Part shown: in pieces, positions 6,662 through 13,258 of the stretch | How positions within the stretch are numbered: position 1 is the stretch's first letter | Layout: each line of letters opens with the position of its first letter | IMG/VR virus record: IMGVR_UViG_3300027692_000010 | Span: 1-25,809 of that record | DNA length: 25,809 bases | Reading direction: 5' to 3' (one strand) | Source of the DNA: a virus | Position numbers and translations under genes: made by a program | Notes under the pieces: model-generated | Database searches by the model: none | Told to the model about the DNA's origin: nothing | What the model saw: only the letters and a program-made list of their open reading frames with translations

Positions 6662-6957
6662 TCTTCGCCCTCGTCATGGGTATGCCGCTCACAGCGACAG
6701 GGATGTTGGTTGCACTGCGGGCACGGTTGCTCGCCGGGGATGGGTTCAGGGTACTTTTCCACGGCTCGCTCATAAGCCCGTTTTTGGTCTGATTGGCACA
6801 TGGTGAAATCGCTCTTGACCCATTCCCACCACTTAGCGCACTCGACGAACGCCATCCGCAAATCCTCTGGTGTGCTGCTGCCGTCAATCATGAGTGGCCC
6901 TCCATGCGAATTTTGGCGGTTCTGGAAGCACCCAGATTTGTAGTCTGGTTCGCTCAT
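6658..6957 (-). CDS. Small phage protein with C-terminal Cys cluster
   Basis: A 99-residue protein. The middle is helical (PEDLRMAFVECAKWWEWVKS) and the C-terminal part has CPQCNQHPCRCERH, a possible zinc site, then the HTHDEGEE tail shared with its neighbour. GTAGGAG lies upstream of the ATG. No family recognised. It is co-directional and overlaps the HNH gene by 4 nt. Confidence 0.6.
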   Translation of the reverse strand: MSEPDYKSGCFQNRQNSHGGPLMIDGSSTPEDLRMAFVECAKWWEWVKSDFTMCQSDQKRAYERAVEKYPEPIPGEQPCPQCNQHPCRCERHTHDEGEE

Positions 6958-6994
6958 TCACTCCTACTTTCTCGGCCCCGAGGCCGGTGCTAAA

Positions 6995-7237
6995 TCAATG
7001 ACTCTTTCCGGTGCAGTCGATGACATGGCCAGACGGGCATTTCACCGTCCGCGTCTGGGCCGTAACGAAGATGTGCACCTGCTCTAATGGTCCTCCCGGT
7101 TTTGGCTCGCAGTATGGGCAATAAACGACCAGAGAAGCCTTCCTCCCCCTATTCCCGCCGCGCTCGCTGTACATGCTGTCGGGATGTTTTGCTTTCCAAG
7201 CTTTGTTTGCAATGGCCTGACGGCCTCCGTTATCCAT
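6995..7237 (-). CDS. Zinc-ribbon-like small protein
   Basis: An 80-residue protein starting MDNGGRQAIANKAWKAK. The C-terminal half carries VVYCPYCEPKPGG and, later, VKCPSGHVIDC, two Cys pairs consistent with a zinc ribbon. A longer in-frame start at 7339 would overlap the 45-residue gene upstream entirely. AGAGG six bases before the ATG at 7237 and the position just after that gene's stop favour the short form. Confidence 0.6.
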   Translation of the reverse strand: MDNGGRQAIANKAWKAKHPDSMYSERGGNRGRKASLVVYCPYCEPKPGGPLEQVHIFVTAQTRTVKCPSGHVIDCTGKSH

Positions 7238-7239
7238 TT

Positions 7240-7377
7240 TTAGCCTCTTTTCGGTCTGACTTGTTTGTCGATTACTATCAGCCGCTCGCACAGTATGCTC
7301 AGAGATGGCATCGAAGAAACAAAAGCTCGGGGACCCCACCGCCGCTCCGCTTCCGCCAGTGCTTCTTTGCGGGTCAT
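7240..7377 (-). CDS. Small phage hypothetical protein, 45 residues
   Basis: Starts MTRKEALAEAERRWGPRAFV, an Ala/Glu/Arg-rich helix followed by WG-x-x-A, a pattern I have seen in many small phage proteins of unknown function. GGAGAAG precedes the ATG, and the stop is next to the start of the following gene. It is missed if the longer overlapping frame (start 7339) is accepted. Confidence 0.6.
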   Translation of the reverse strand: MTRKEALAEAERRWGPRAFVSSMPSLSILCERLIVIDKQVRPKRG

Positions 7378-7394
7378 TCGCTCTTCTCCTGCAT

Positions 7395-7568
7395 CTAATT
7401 AAAGCCTCCGTGCTTCGCCTCGATCAAAGTAATAGCTGCTGCGAAAAATGCCGCGTCGTCTAGCCATCCCTGCCGGTCAAGACCCCTCCTCTGTTCAGCT
7501 AACCGCAGGCAATTTCCGTGACGTTCGCGCAGCCAAACGACGACAGCATTTTTATTGATTTCCATCAT
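7395..7568 (-). CDS. Small phage hypothetical protein, 57 residues
   Basis: Starts MMEINKNAVVVWLRERHG and continues as an amphipathic helical protein (GWLDDAAFFAAAITLIEA). The second Met is also possible. Its ATG overlaps the stop of the regulator gene as ATGATG, with GGAGAAGGAG upstream inside the regulator's last codons. The same AGATGCAGGAGAAG motif recurs at its own 3' end, serving the next gene. Function unknown. Confidence 0.55.
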   Translation of the reverse strand: MMEINKNAVVVWLRERHGNCLRLAEQRRGLDRQGWLDDAAFFAAAITLIEAKHGGFN

Positions 7569-7726
7569 TGCTCCTTCTCCTGCATCTGGCGCAGCGCAAG
7601 CCGCACGATTGCCACAGCCGACAGCTTGCCATGTTTTTCCTTGAGTCGCGTCCGCAACGACCGAATGACGCGCACGTCGTCCGGCGTGAAGGACAGGCTA
7701 GTTCGTTTCAGCTTCGTTTCGACCAT
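7565..7726 (-). CDS. Ribbon-helix-helix (Arc/CopG-like) regulator
   Basis: A 53-residue protein. LKRTSLSFTPDDVRVIRSL is the expected short strand followed by helix A, and KLSAVAIVRLALRQMQ the second helix, matching the ribbon-helix-helix fold of small dimeric DNA-binding repressors. It is the first gene of the leftward operon and lies 105 bases from the divergent ERF operon, so it probably controls its own promoter, the divergent one, or both. No Shine-Dalgarno is present; the promoter places the predicted transcript start at the A of ATG. Confidence 0.65.
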   Translation of the reverse strand: MVETKLKRTSLSFTPDDVRVIRSLRTRLKEKHGKLSAVAIVRLALRQMQEKEQ

Positions 7727-7732
7727 GAACAA

Positions 7733-7761
7733 ATCCTAGCGCAATTCATTCTTGCTGTCAA
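7733..7761 (-). promoter_or_regulatory. Sigma70-type promoter for the leftward operon, leaderless geometry
   Basis: On the minus strand TTGACA (7761-7756), a 17-base spacer and TAGGAT (7738-7733) are followed by six bases and the ATG of the regulator (7726). A start seven bases after the -10 falls on the initiating A, predicting a leaderless mRNA. Confidence 0.65.
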
Positions 7762-7785
7762 TCGCATTTTGCTGTTTTTTTATGT

Positions 7786-7814
7786 TTGACGCAACGCGCG
7801 CCACGGAATACATT
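7786..7814 (+). promoter_or_regulatory. Sigma70-type promoter for the recombination/replication operon
   Basis: TTGACG (7786-7791), a 17-base spacer and TACATT (7809-7814) lie upstream of the ERF gene. The predicted start near 7821 leaves a leader of about 11 bases that still includes GGAGG (7823-7827). It is divergent from the leftward promoter 25 bases away, so one regulator could control both. Confidence 0.55.
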
Positions 7815-7831
7815 GGAGAAACGGAGGAAAT

Positions 7832-8581
7832 ATGTCAACAGATTTAGCCGTACAGGAGCAGGTCGCGCTAACGCCCCTGAGCTTGATTCAAAGCGCACTT
7901 TCATCAGGCACGCCGGTCGATGTGATCCGCGAGCTGGTGGCGCTTCAGCAGTCGATGGTTGAATTCGAGTGGAAGCGGGAAGAACGACAGGCCGAACAAG
8001 ATTTTGGCGATGCTCTCAATGACTGCCAGAGTCAAATAGGGCGCATCGCGCCCAACCAAAAGCGCAACGACACAAATTCCTGGTGGGCTGATTACGCACA
8101 GCTCGACCGCACCATTCGTCCTATCTACACCGCCGCCGGGTTTTCGATTGCGTTCTCGGAAGTCGAACCGCTGTCGCCTGGAAAGGTGAGAATCAAGGCG
8201 GCTCTAAGGCGCGGACGTATCGAGCGCGAATACTTCGCCCAGATCACGCCCACCACTACGGGTCCGAAGGGTGGCGCGATGGCGACGGCTACCGACGCTG
8301 ATGCAATCGCTCAGTCACGGGCCAAGCGATACCTGATGCTGGACATTTTCAACATCGCCATCGGCATCGACGCGGACGAAAAGAAGCCGTTTGCCGAAGC
8401 TACTCCTGCTCTCAGCGATGTTCGTTTCGGTGATCTGATGGCGGAAATCGAGGGCGCGGTGAACCCGGAGGAACGCCGGAAAGCCTTTGCGAAGGCGTGG
8501 AACGAGGCTGGGGCCATCCGGGATTTCAAATCGCGCACCCAGTTCAAGGAAGTCTACGACAAGCTGAAAGAGAATAACTGA
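7832..8581 (+). CDS. erf: ERF-family single-strand annealing protein
   Basis: A 249-residue recombinase. After an N-terminal helical part, the conserved ERF core reads WADYAQLDRTIRPIYTAAGF, then ITPTTTGPKGGAMATATDAD and AKRYLMLDIFNIAIG. ERF proteins bind ssDNA and anneal complementary strands in phage recombination and genome circularisation. The next gene is a YqaJ-type exonuclease, the usual partner that generates the single strands. GGAGG lies four bases before the ATG. Confidence 0.9.
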   Translation: MSTDLAVQEQVALTPLSLIQSALSSGTPVDVIRELVALQQSMVEFEWKREERQAEQDFGDALNDCQSQIGRIAPNQKRNDTNSWWADYAQLDRTIRPIYTAAGFSIAFSEVEPLSPGKVRIKAALRRGRIEREYFAQITPTTTGPKGGAMATATDADAIAQSRAKRYLMLDIFNIAIGIDADEKKPFAEATPALSDVRFGDLMAEIEGAVNPEERRKAFAKAWNEAGAIRDFKSRTQFKEVYDKLKENN

Positions 8582-9360
8582 TGCACCATCTTGTGAAGCA
8601 ACTCTCCCCTGAATGGCTGTCGCTCCGCACTGGTAAGGTGACGGCCTCGCGCTGCCCTGACTTGATGAAAATCCTCAAGCGCAACAGCAAGACCGGCGAG
8701 AAGGGTCAACCGACCGCCGCCCGGAGAAACTACGCTCTCGAAGTGGCCGGCGAGATTATCAGCGGTGCCGCCGCGGAACATTTCGTCACGCAATGGATGG
8801 ACGCCGGCCGGGAGAAGGAACCGCGAGCGCGGGAAGAGTACGAGGTCCGGGAGGACTGCAGAGTTCTGCCTGTTGGGTTCTTCACGCATGACACCATCCC
8901 CCGCTATGGAGCTTCGCCCGATGGCCAGCGCGGAGAAGACAGGGGGCTGGAGTTCAAATGCCCCAAGTACGAGACGCATCTGGAATACCTGCTCAATCCC
9001 GATTTGCTGGTCGAGGCGTACAAATGGCAGTGCGTAGCTGAAATGTCCTGCACCGGCTGGAAATCCGTGGATCTGGTTTCGTTCTTCGATGAGGACTGCG
9101 ACAATCTTGGCAACGTGTGCCATACGCTTCCGCCAGACTTGCAAATGCTCATCGTGCCGATTCACCGGGTCGAGGCGGAAATCAAAGACCTTGAGGACAA
9201 CATGCTTTCGTTTCTTGAGGAAGTGCAGGTTATCCTCGAAACGCTGCAATCGAAGTACGGCGGATTCGAGCCTAAGCCCAAGCGCGCGGACCCGCTGGAA
9301 GACGCGCGGACAACCGAGGAGTGGCTGGAAGACTTCGCCGGCTCCGGATTCGTACCGTAA
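8581..9360 (+). CDS. YqaJ/lambda-exonuclease-like recombinase nuclease
   Basis: A 259-residue PD-(D/E)XK nuclease. The N terminus SPEWLSLRTGKVTASRCPDL matches the YqaJ 'eW...R.g.iTaS' signature. GASPDGQRGEDRGLEFKCP supplies the catalytic Asp and E-x-K, and EAYKWQCVAEMSC is the downstream Gln-containing helix. The enzyme resects dsDNA ends so that the ERF protein can anneal. Its ATG overlaps the ERF stop by one base. The C-terminal third is a charged helix (VEAEIKDLEDNMLSFLEEVQ). Confidence 0.9.
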   Translation: MHHLVKQLSPEWLSLRTGKVTASRCPDLMKILKRNSKTGEKGQPTAARRNYALEVAGEIISGAAAEHFVTQWMDAGREKEPRAREEYEVREDCRVLPVGFFTHDTIPRYGASPDGQRGEDRGLEFKCPKYETHLEYLLNPDLLVEAYKWQCVAEMSCTGWKSVDLVSFFDEDCDNLGNVCHTLPPDLQMLIVPIHRVEAEIKDLEDNMLSFLEEVQVILETLQSKYGGFEPKPKRADPLEDARTTEEWLEDFAGSGFVP

Positions 9361-9384
9361 CGCAATCGGTGGCACAATGGTAAC

Positions 9385-9543
9385 GTGAATTGCCACTACT
9401 GCCATACCGAAGGATTGACGCGGGTGAGAACCGAGACAGGCTGGCGCTTGTTCTTTGGCACTCACCTGCATCTTTGTTTGGGCTGGCGAAGGAAGCTGGC
9501 GCGGCTGGCGAATCGTGCAATTTTAACCGTTGCCCGAGGGTAA
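9385..9543 (+). CDS. Small zinc-finger-like protein
   Basis: A 52-residue ORF starting at GTG: MNCHYCHTEGLTRVRTETGW then LFFGTHLHLCLGWRRK. The Cys pair and His/Cys cluster suggest one zinc site with a basic tail, so nucleic-acid binding is possible. There is no convincing Shine-Dalgarno, only GGTGG about 12 bases upstream, so it is a moderate call. It occupies half of the 305-base gap between YqaJ and the replication gene. Confidence 0.45.
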   Translation: MNCHYCHTEGLTRVRTETGWRLFFGTHLHLCLGWRRKLARLANRAILTVARG

Positions 9544-9559
9544 ACCGTGGCAGTATAAT
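9530..9559 (+). promoter_or_regulatory. Promoter for the replication genes
   Basis: TTGCCC (9530-9535), an 18-base spacer and a perfect TATAAT (9554-9559) lie about 105 bases upstream of the DUF1376 gene. The predicted transcript starts near 9566 and carries a structured 100-base leader. Confidence 0.55.
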
Positions 9560-9617
9560 TTAAGAAAGCCTGCGCCCAGCTTGCTTTCACGGATCGGCTC
9601 GCTACCGCTCCCAGTTT

Positions 9618-9661
9618 CGGGGGAGTCCTCAAGCTCCCCCGGAGCGACCAACTTGAGGGGG
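9618..9661 (+). promoter_or_regulatory. Alternative hairpins over the replication-gene ribosome-binding site
   Basis: Hairpin 1 pairs CGGGGGAG (9618-9625) with CTCCCCCG (9634-9641). Hairpin 2 pairs CCTCAAG (9627-9633) with CTTGAGG (9652-9658) and covers the start of GAGGGGG (9655-9661), the Shine-Dalgarno of the next gene. Hairpin 2 uses the loop of hairpin 1, so the two largely exclude each other. CTCCCCC could also pair with the GAGGGGG itself. This could tune translation of the replication initiator. Confidence 0.45.
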
Positions 9662-9665
9662 AAAC

Positions 9666-10550
9666 TTGGCCACTAAGGTCGATATATGGATGCCGCTATC
9701 CATCGGTGATTACCTCGCGGACACATCGCACTTGAGCACGCTGGAACATGGCGCCTATCTTCTTATGCTCATGCACTACTGGCGCAAGGGTCCGCTGCCA
9801 AACGATTCCGTCAAATTAGCCAACATATGTAAGATGTCTCCGGATGCTTGGAGCATGGTCCAAGCAGTGCTCATGGAGTTCTTGAGCATAGGCGAGGATG
9901 GCTTGCTACACCAGACTCGCGCCGACAGGGAACGGGCGAAATGGATGGAAAAGAAGGATTCCGCGCAAGAAAAGGCCAAAAAGGCTGCAAAAGCACGGTG
10001 GGATAATGCTCCAAGCAATGCTCCAAGCATTCCTCAAGCAATGCTTGACTCATGCCCGTCATCGTTACCGTTACCTATTGAAGAACAAAAGCAAATACCT
10101 TCTCCGAAGCCGCGCAAGCGCGTTTCGGAGGGGCGTAAGAAAAAGGAACTTGTCGCCAGACCCACGAAGACCGATTTCGACAAGGAACGCCACCGGCAGT
10201 TCAAGACAGCCATCTTCTCCTACTGGCGAAGCAAGAACCAGATCGACTGCCCTTGGGGTCAGCCGGAGGGGAGGCAATTGGAAATCTGGCTCCGCGCCAA
10301 CCCCGCAATCCTCGTCGACGAGTTCACCGCCATACTTCGCAATCGCTTCAAGTCTGAAGTGAATCACTCCGAGCGGCCATCGAAGTGGATTCGCAATGTC
10401 ACGGATTACGCTACCGGACCTTTGGATCGCTTCGGCAAGCCCATCCACGTTGCCAACGGCAAGCCTCCAGAGCCGCTCCCCAAATCCGATTACGAACTTG
10501 CCCGCGAACAGGCCATGAGAGAAAGAGCAGGATTGCGCCATGCCGACTGA
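9666..10550 (+). CDS. DUF1376-type phage replication initiation protein
   Basis: A 294-residue protein. Residues 6-90 match DUF1376 (WMPLSIGDYLADTSHLSTLE, HGAYLLMLMHYWRKGPLP...), a winged-helix DNA-binding domain of phage replication organisers. A charged linker (residues ~95-165) holds low-complexity NAPSNAPS and Lys-rich segments. The C-terminal half (FKTAIFSYWRSKN..., RPSKWIRNVTDYATGP) may contact the helicase encoded next. The start is TTG 9666, with GAGGGGG four bases upstream. The gene overlaps the helicase gene by 11 nt, as in lambda O/P-like pairs. Confidence 0.8.
   Translation: MATKVDIWMPLSIGDYLADTSHLSTLEHGAYLLMLMHYWRKGPLPNDSVKLANICKMSPDAWSMVQAVLMEFLSIGEDGLLHQTRADRERAKWMEKKDSAQEKAKKAAKARWDNAPSNAPSIPQAMLDSCPSSLPLPIEEQKQIPSPKPRKRVSEGRKKKELVARPTKTDFDKERHRQFKTAIFSYWRSKNQIDCPWGQPEGRQLEIWLRANPAILVDEFTAILRNRFKSEVNHSERPSKWIRNVTDYATGPLDRFGKPIHVANGKPPEPLPKSDYELAREQAMRERAGLRHAD
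10005..10048 (+). repeat. Iteron-like 12-bp repeats inside the replication gene
   Basis: AATGCTCCAAGC is tandemly repeated at 10005-10016 and 10017-10028, followed by a related ATTCCTCAAGC and AATGCTTGA. A similar CCAAGCAGTGCTC occurs near 9860. The repeats fall in the linker between the N- and C-terminal parts of the initiator, where lambdoid phages place their origin iterons. The origin role is inferred from that parallel. Confidence 0.45.
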
Positions 10551-11838
10551 GAACATCACCCCCAATTGCGTGGAAAGCGAGAGAATCATCCTCGGATCTG
10601 TCCTGCTGAATCAGGATTATCTTTTGGAGGCCGAGGACAAGATTTCGCCGGATGATTTTTTCCTCGACTCTCACCGCCTGATTTTCCGCAGGATGTGCGA
10701 CATCAACCGCCAGGACCGGGGGATAGATTTCGAGACGCTTGCTCAGGAATTGGATTCGCACAAGGAATTGAGTTCGGTGGGCGGAAGGTCGTACATCATC
10801 GACTTGACCAGCGGGCTACCCCGCCGGCCGGTAATCGAAGATCACATTCGGCTGATGAAGGACTTCTCGGTTTTGCGGAGTTTGCTTTCGATAGCCGGTT
10901 CGACTCAGGCAAGAGCCTACGACCACGGCGAGTCTGCGATGGAAATAGCCGCCTGGACGGATTCGGCCATACAAACCCTTATCGAGACGGGACGGGCGCC
11001 TACAGACGCCTCTAGCGGGGCGGCAGAGGCCAGTATAGAGTTCCTCGACGAGTTCGAGCGCAGGGCAAACTTGCAAGAGGACGACACAATCTCCTATGGC
11101 CTGATGCCAGAGTTCGATGGATTGACTGGGGGGATGTTCCCCGGCGAGGTTACAGTGATCGGCGGCGAATCGGGCGTGGGAAAATCCTCTGCGATGATTC
11201 AGGCGCTGGTTTTTTCCGGGAAGCGGGGGATTCCCTCAGTCTGCTATTCGCTGGAAATGACCCGCGCTCAGGTTCTCGGCAGAATTTGTTCGGTAATTTC
11301 GAGGGTGCCGTATCGTTTCATCCGCTTCCCCCAAACTGCGAATTTGGAGCAGAGGCGAGATATTCGCGCTGCAGCATACCGGATAGGCGAGTGGCCCATG
11401 CAGACCTTCGACCAGTCCGGCATGACCATAGGCGAGATTGTGGCATCGGCGCGCATACAAATCAAGCGCAAGGGGGCCCGGCTGATTTGCGTGGATTACT
11501 TGCAGGAGATTGAGGTTCCAGGGATCAAAGAGGAGCGGCTGAAAGTATCGGAGGCCGCGAAAAGGCTGGCGCGGGTCGTGAAGGGAACCCCGGCGCACAT
11601 GCTCATGCTCTCACAGCTCGCGCGGCGGGAAGACAACGGAATACCGCAGATGAAGCAGCTCAGGGAGTCGGGCAAGATTGAGAACGTGGCTCACTGCATT
11701 GCTTTGCTCTGGCGGGAGTTCGACCGCGAACGCGGCCACCATTTGACGACGGGCAAGGTCGTTGTGCCGAAGAACCGCTTCGGATACACCGGCAATGTAG
11801 ACACGATTTTCAACAGCGATTACGCGATTTTCCAATAG
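10540..11838 (+). CDS. DnaB-type replicative helicase
   Basis: A 432-residue hexameric 5'-3' helicase. Residues 1-110 are the DnaB N-terminal helical domain (SERIILGSVLLN...DDFFLDSHRLIF). The RecA-like domain has Walker A GGESGVGKSS (208-217), the catalytic Glu in YSLEM (239), Walker B LICVDYLQ (315-322), SQLARRED (sensor, ~359) and KNRFG (~411). Length is slightly below bacterial DnaB (~470). It is coupled to the DUF1376 initiator, which probably loads it. Confidence 0.92.
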   Translation: MPTENITPNCVESERIILGSVLLNQDYLLEAEDKISPDDFFLDSHRLIFRRMCDINRQDRGIDFETLAQELDSHKELSSVGGRSYIIDLTSGLPRRPVIEDHIRLMKDFSVLRSLLSIAGSTQARAYDHGESAMEIAAWTDSAIQTLIETGRAPTDASSGAAEASIEFLDEFERRANLQEDDTISYGLMPEFDGLTGGMFPGEVTVIGGESGVGKSSAMIQALVFSGKRGIPSVCYSLEMTRAQVLGRICSVISRVPYRFIRFPQTANLEQRRDIRAAAYRIGEWPMQTFDQSGMTIGEIVASARIQIKRKGARLICVDYLQEIEVPGIKEERLKVSEAAKRLARVVKGTPAHMLMLSQLARREDNGIPQMKQLRESGKIENVAHCIALLWREFDRERGHHLTTGKVVVPKNRFGYTGNVDTIFNSDYAIFQ

Positions 11839-11848
11839 GAGGCTTGAT

Positions 11849-12034
11849 ATGTGCGCAACAGCGGAAGAAATCACCAACGCCGAAACCTACGCCCGCAACC
11901 TTCGCGGGGCGGAATGCAACAAGGAATCATTCGACCTTCAACTGATGTACGGGCAGTGGGCTCTTGATTCGCAGCGGGTTTTGATGCAGCACCAGGCGCG
12001 CTGCGAGGAATGCAGGAAGGCGGAAGCGGCATGA
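11849..12034 (+). CDS. Small hypothetical protein, 61 residues
   Basis: Starts MCATAEEITNAETYARNLRG with AGGAGG six bases upstream. A helical protein ending in HQARCEECRKAEAA, with a C-x-x-C pair that could contribute a metal ligand. It overlaps the HNH-like gene as ATGA and is probably translationally coupled. Family unknown. Confidence 0.6.
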   Translation: MCATAEEITNAETYARNLRGAECNKESFDLQLMYGQWALDSQRVLMQHQARCEECRKAEAA

Positions 12035-12333
12035 AGCGCGGCCGTATAAACCCGGTCCGTAAAACTCTCAGGCGGGGCGAACCGAGTCCCGCCGAAAAGT
12101 CGGACCTGCGCACTTCCGTCTACGCGCGAGCCAAAGGTATTTGCCAACTGCAGCTGGTGCAGGAGTGCTTAGGCTATGCCCCGCTGAATGGCGATGGCAC
12201 CCACCAGGGCCATCTGGTCCACATCAAAGCCAAGCGAGTTCATGGGTGGGGTTTGGACAACCTGCTTTGGGGGTGCTGGGTGTGCCATGCGTTTCAGCAC
12301 GCAGGTGGCAAGCCAGTGCCAAGCAAGCTATAA
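12031..12333 (+). CDS. HNH-type nuclease-like protein
   Basis: A 100-residue protein. RTSVYARAKGICQLQLVQEC resembles the start of phage HNH proteins. GHLVHIKAKRVHGWGLDNLL is the H-x-x-H/N core, and GCWVCHAFQHAGGKPVPSK has the C-x-x-C-H end and the GGKP that follows in this family. The chosen start overlaps the previous stop (ATGA); a frame from 12010 would need an unlikely longer overlap. It ends the rightward early operon. Whether it is a nuclease or a NinG-like processing factor is open. Confidence 0.7.
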   Translation: MKRGRINPVRKTLRRGEPSPAEKSDLRTSVYARAKGICQLQLVQECLGYAPLNGDGTHQGHLVHIKAKRVHGWGLDNLLWGCWVCHAFQHAGGKPVPSKL

Positions 12334-12423
12334 TCTACCAGCGGCCCTCCCCCAGAACAGCAAATCGCCCGCGTCTCCCTCTGAGGCCGCGGTCGAAGTT
12401 GTGTGGGCTGCAAAGTTTTCAGG

Positions 12424-13020
12424 TCAGTCGTCCTCGGCCAGCGCCTTCATGTCGGCCAGCGCCTCGGCGTTTGAATCGTAGAATCTTTCAGGGTTGATTT
12501 TGTAGCCAGGCGCGGACGCATCGTAAATCTTCATCGCGGCCAGTTCCCAATTGAAAAACTCCTCAAGTTTGTGGCCAGCCTCGCCAGCCAACGTAATCAC
12601 CCAACCGGCTCGGCAATGAGTGTTATCGCAAGTGTGGACGTTTTGCATCGCCAAAGATCCCGGATGGCTGGAAGCCTCGTAGACCGCTTTGTGAATGTCT
12701 GGAATGATCGGAACCGGCGGCGGTCCTGCGTTCTCGCCTTTCTTTTCCTCTTTGTCGTCAGTCCACTGCAAGCGGGAGCAGTCGGAGCAGCCGGAGCATT
12801 CGGAGCAGCGGGAGCAGCGGGAGCAGCCGGAGCAGCCGGAGCAGCGGGAGCAGCCGGAGCAGCCGGAGCAGCGGGAGCAGCCGGAGCATTCGGAGCAGCC
12901 GTAGCAGTTCGTACAATTTCCGCATTCTTCGAGGCTGTCAAGTGCCTTCTGCGCTGCCTTATTGGTGCCAAAGTATTCGACGGAGCACTTGTTACCATTT
13001 GCGTCTTTCAACCAAGTCAT
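12424..13020 (-). CDS. Protein with fifteen Cys-Ser-X tandem repeats and a C-terminal phage domain
   Basis: A 198-residue protein. Residues ~39-83 are fifteen triplets of the form C-S-X (one C-Y-G), X being Gly, Arg, Glu or Asp, encoded by a perfect 9-bp tandem repeat. A linker (KEEKKGENAGPPPVP) follows. The C-terminal ~85 residues contain NVHTCDNTHCRAGWVITLAG and EEFFNWELAAMKIY, a domain I recall as a separate small phage and bacterial protein. The repeat is therefore an added N-terminal module, possibly a metal-binding or solenoid segment. AGAGGAAAT precedes the ATG. Function unknown. Confidence 0.75.
   Translation of the reverse strand: MTWLKDANGNKCSVEYFGTNKAAQKALDSLEECGNCTNCYGCSECSGCSRCSGCSGCSRCSGCSGCSRCSRCSECSGCSDCSRLQWTDDKEEKKGENAGPPPVPIIPDIHKAVYEASSHPGSLAMQNVHTCDNTHCRAGWVITLAGEAGHKLEEFFNWELAAMKIYDASAPGYKINPERFYDSNAEALADMKALAEDD
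12772..12906 (-). repeat. 9-bp tandem repeat, 15 units, in coding sequence
   Basis: On the plus strand the unit is three variable bases followed by GGAGCA (GTAGCA in the last unit), uninterrupted over 135 bases. The six constant bases encode Cys-Ser and the three variable ones choose the third residue. Copy-number change would keep the frame. Confidence 0.9.
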
Positions 13021-13054
13021 CGCGATTTCCTCTTTTCCAGATACGTCTGGCCGG

Positions 13055-13258
13055 TTAGTCTTTCGGGTAGTGTCTCCTGGAATCCGCCACAGAGCGCGGT
13101 GTATCGCCGTACAGTCGTTCAGCTACGGCTGAACAAGCGGCAGCGTGGCCCTTTGAGCCGTTTTCTTCATTGACAAACGCTTCGCAAATGTAGCATCGGC
13201 AATCCAGAGCATGTTGCTCGATTGCGTCCCTGACAATCTGGTAAATCTCGGCGTTCAT
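13055..13258 (-). CDS. Small Cys-containing phage protein
   Basis: A 67-residue protein starting MNAEIYQIVRDAIEQHALDC, then RCYICEAF and a Cys further on, giving a possible zinc site. AAAGGAAGCGC precedes the ATG, inside the end of the upstream gene (4-nt overlap). The tail SRRHYPKD is nearly the same as the upstream neighbour's tail. Function unknown. Confidence 0.6.
   Translation of the reverse strand: MNAEIYQIVRDAIEQHALDCRCYICEAFVNEENGSKGHAAACSAVAERLYGDTPRSVADSRRHYPKD

Noticed and set aside
8554-9471. 305-residue minus-strand ORF opposite the YqaJ nuclease
   Set aside because: It is antisense to a clear nuclease gene with motifs and coupling; no start signal or domain supports it.
12334-12423. 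Possible terminator between convergent operons (GCGGCC...GGCCGC)
   Set aside because: The loop is about 40 bases and no T-run follows on either strand, so it is too weak to call.
12772-12906. Possible CRISPR array at the tandem repeat
   Set aside because: Units are 9 bp with no spacers and lie within a coding frame; it is a coding minisatellite.
12571-13173. 200-residue plus-strand ORF with many AGAAGA repeats
   Set aside because: It is the antisense of the Cys-Ser-X repeat gene; the flanks have no protein-like features and the minus-strand gene has a conserved C-terminal domain.
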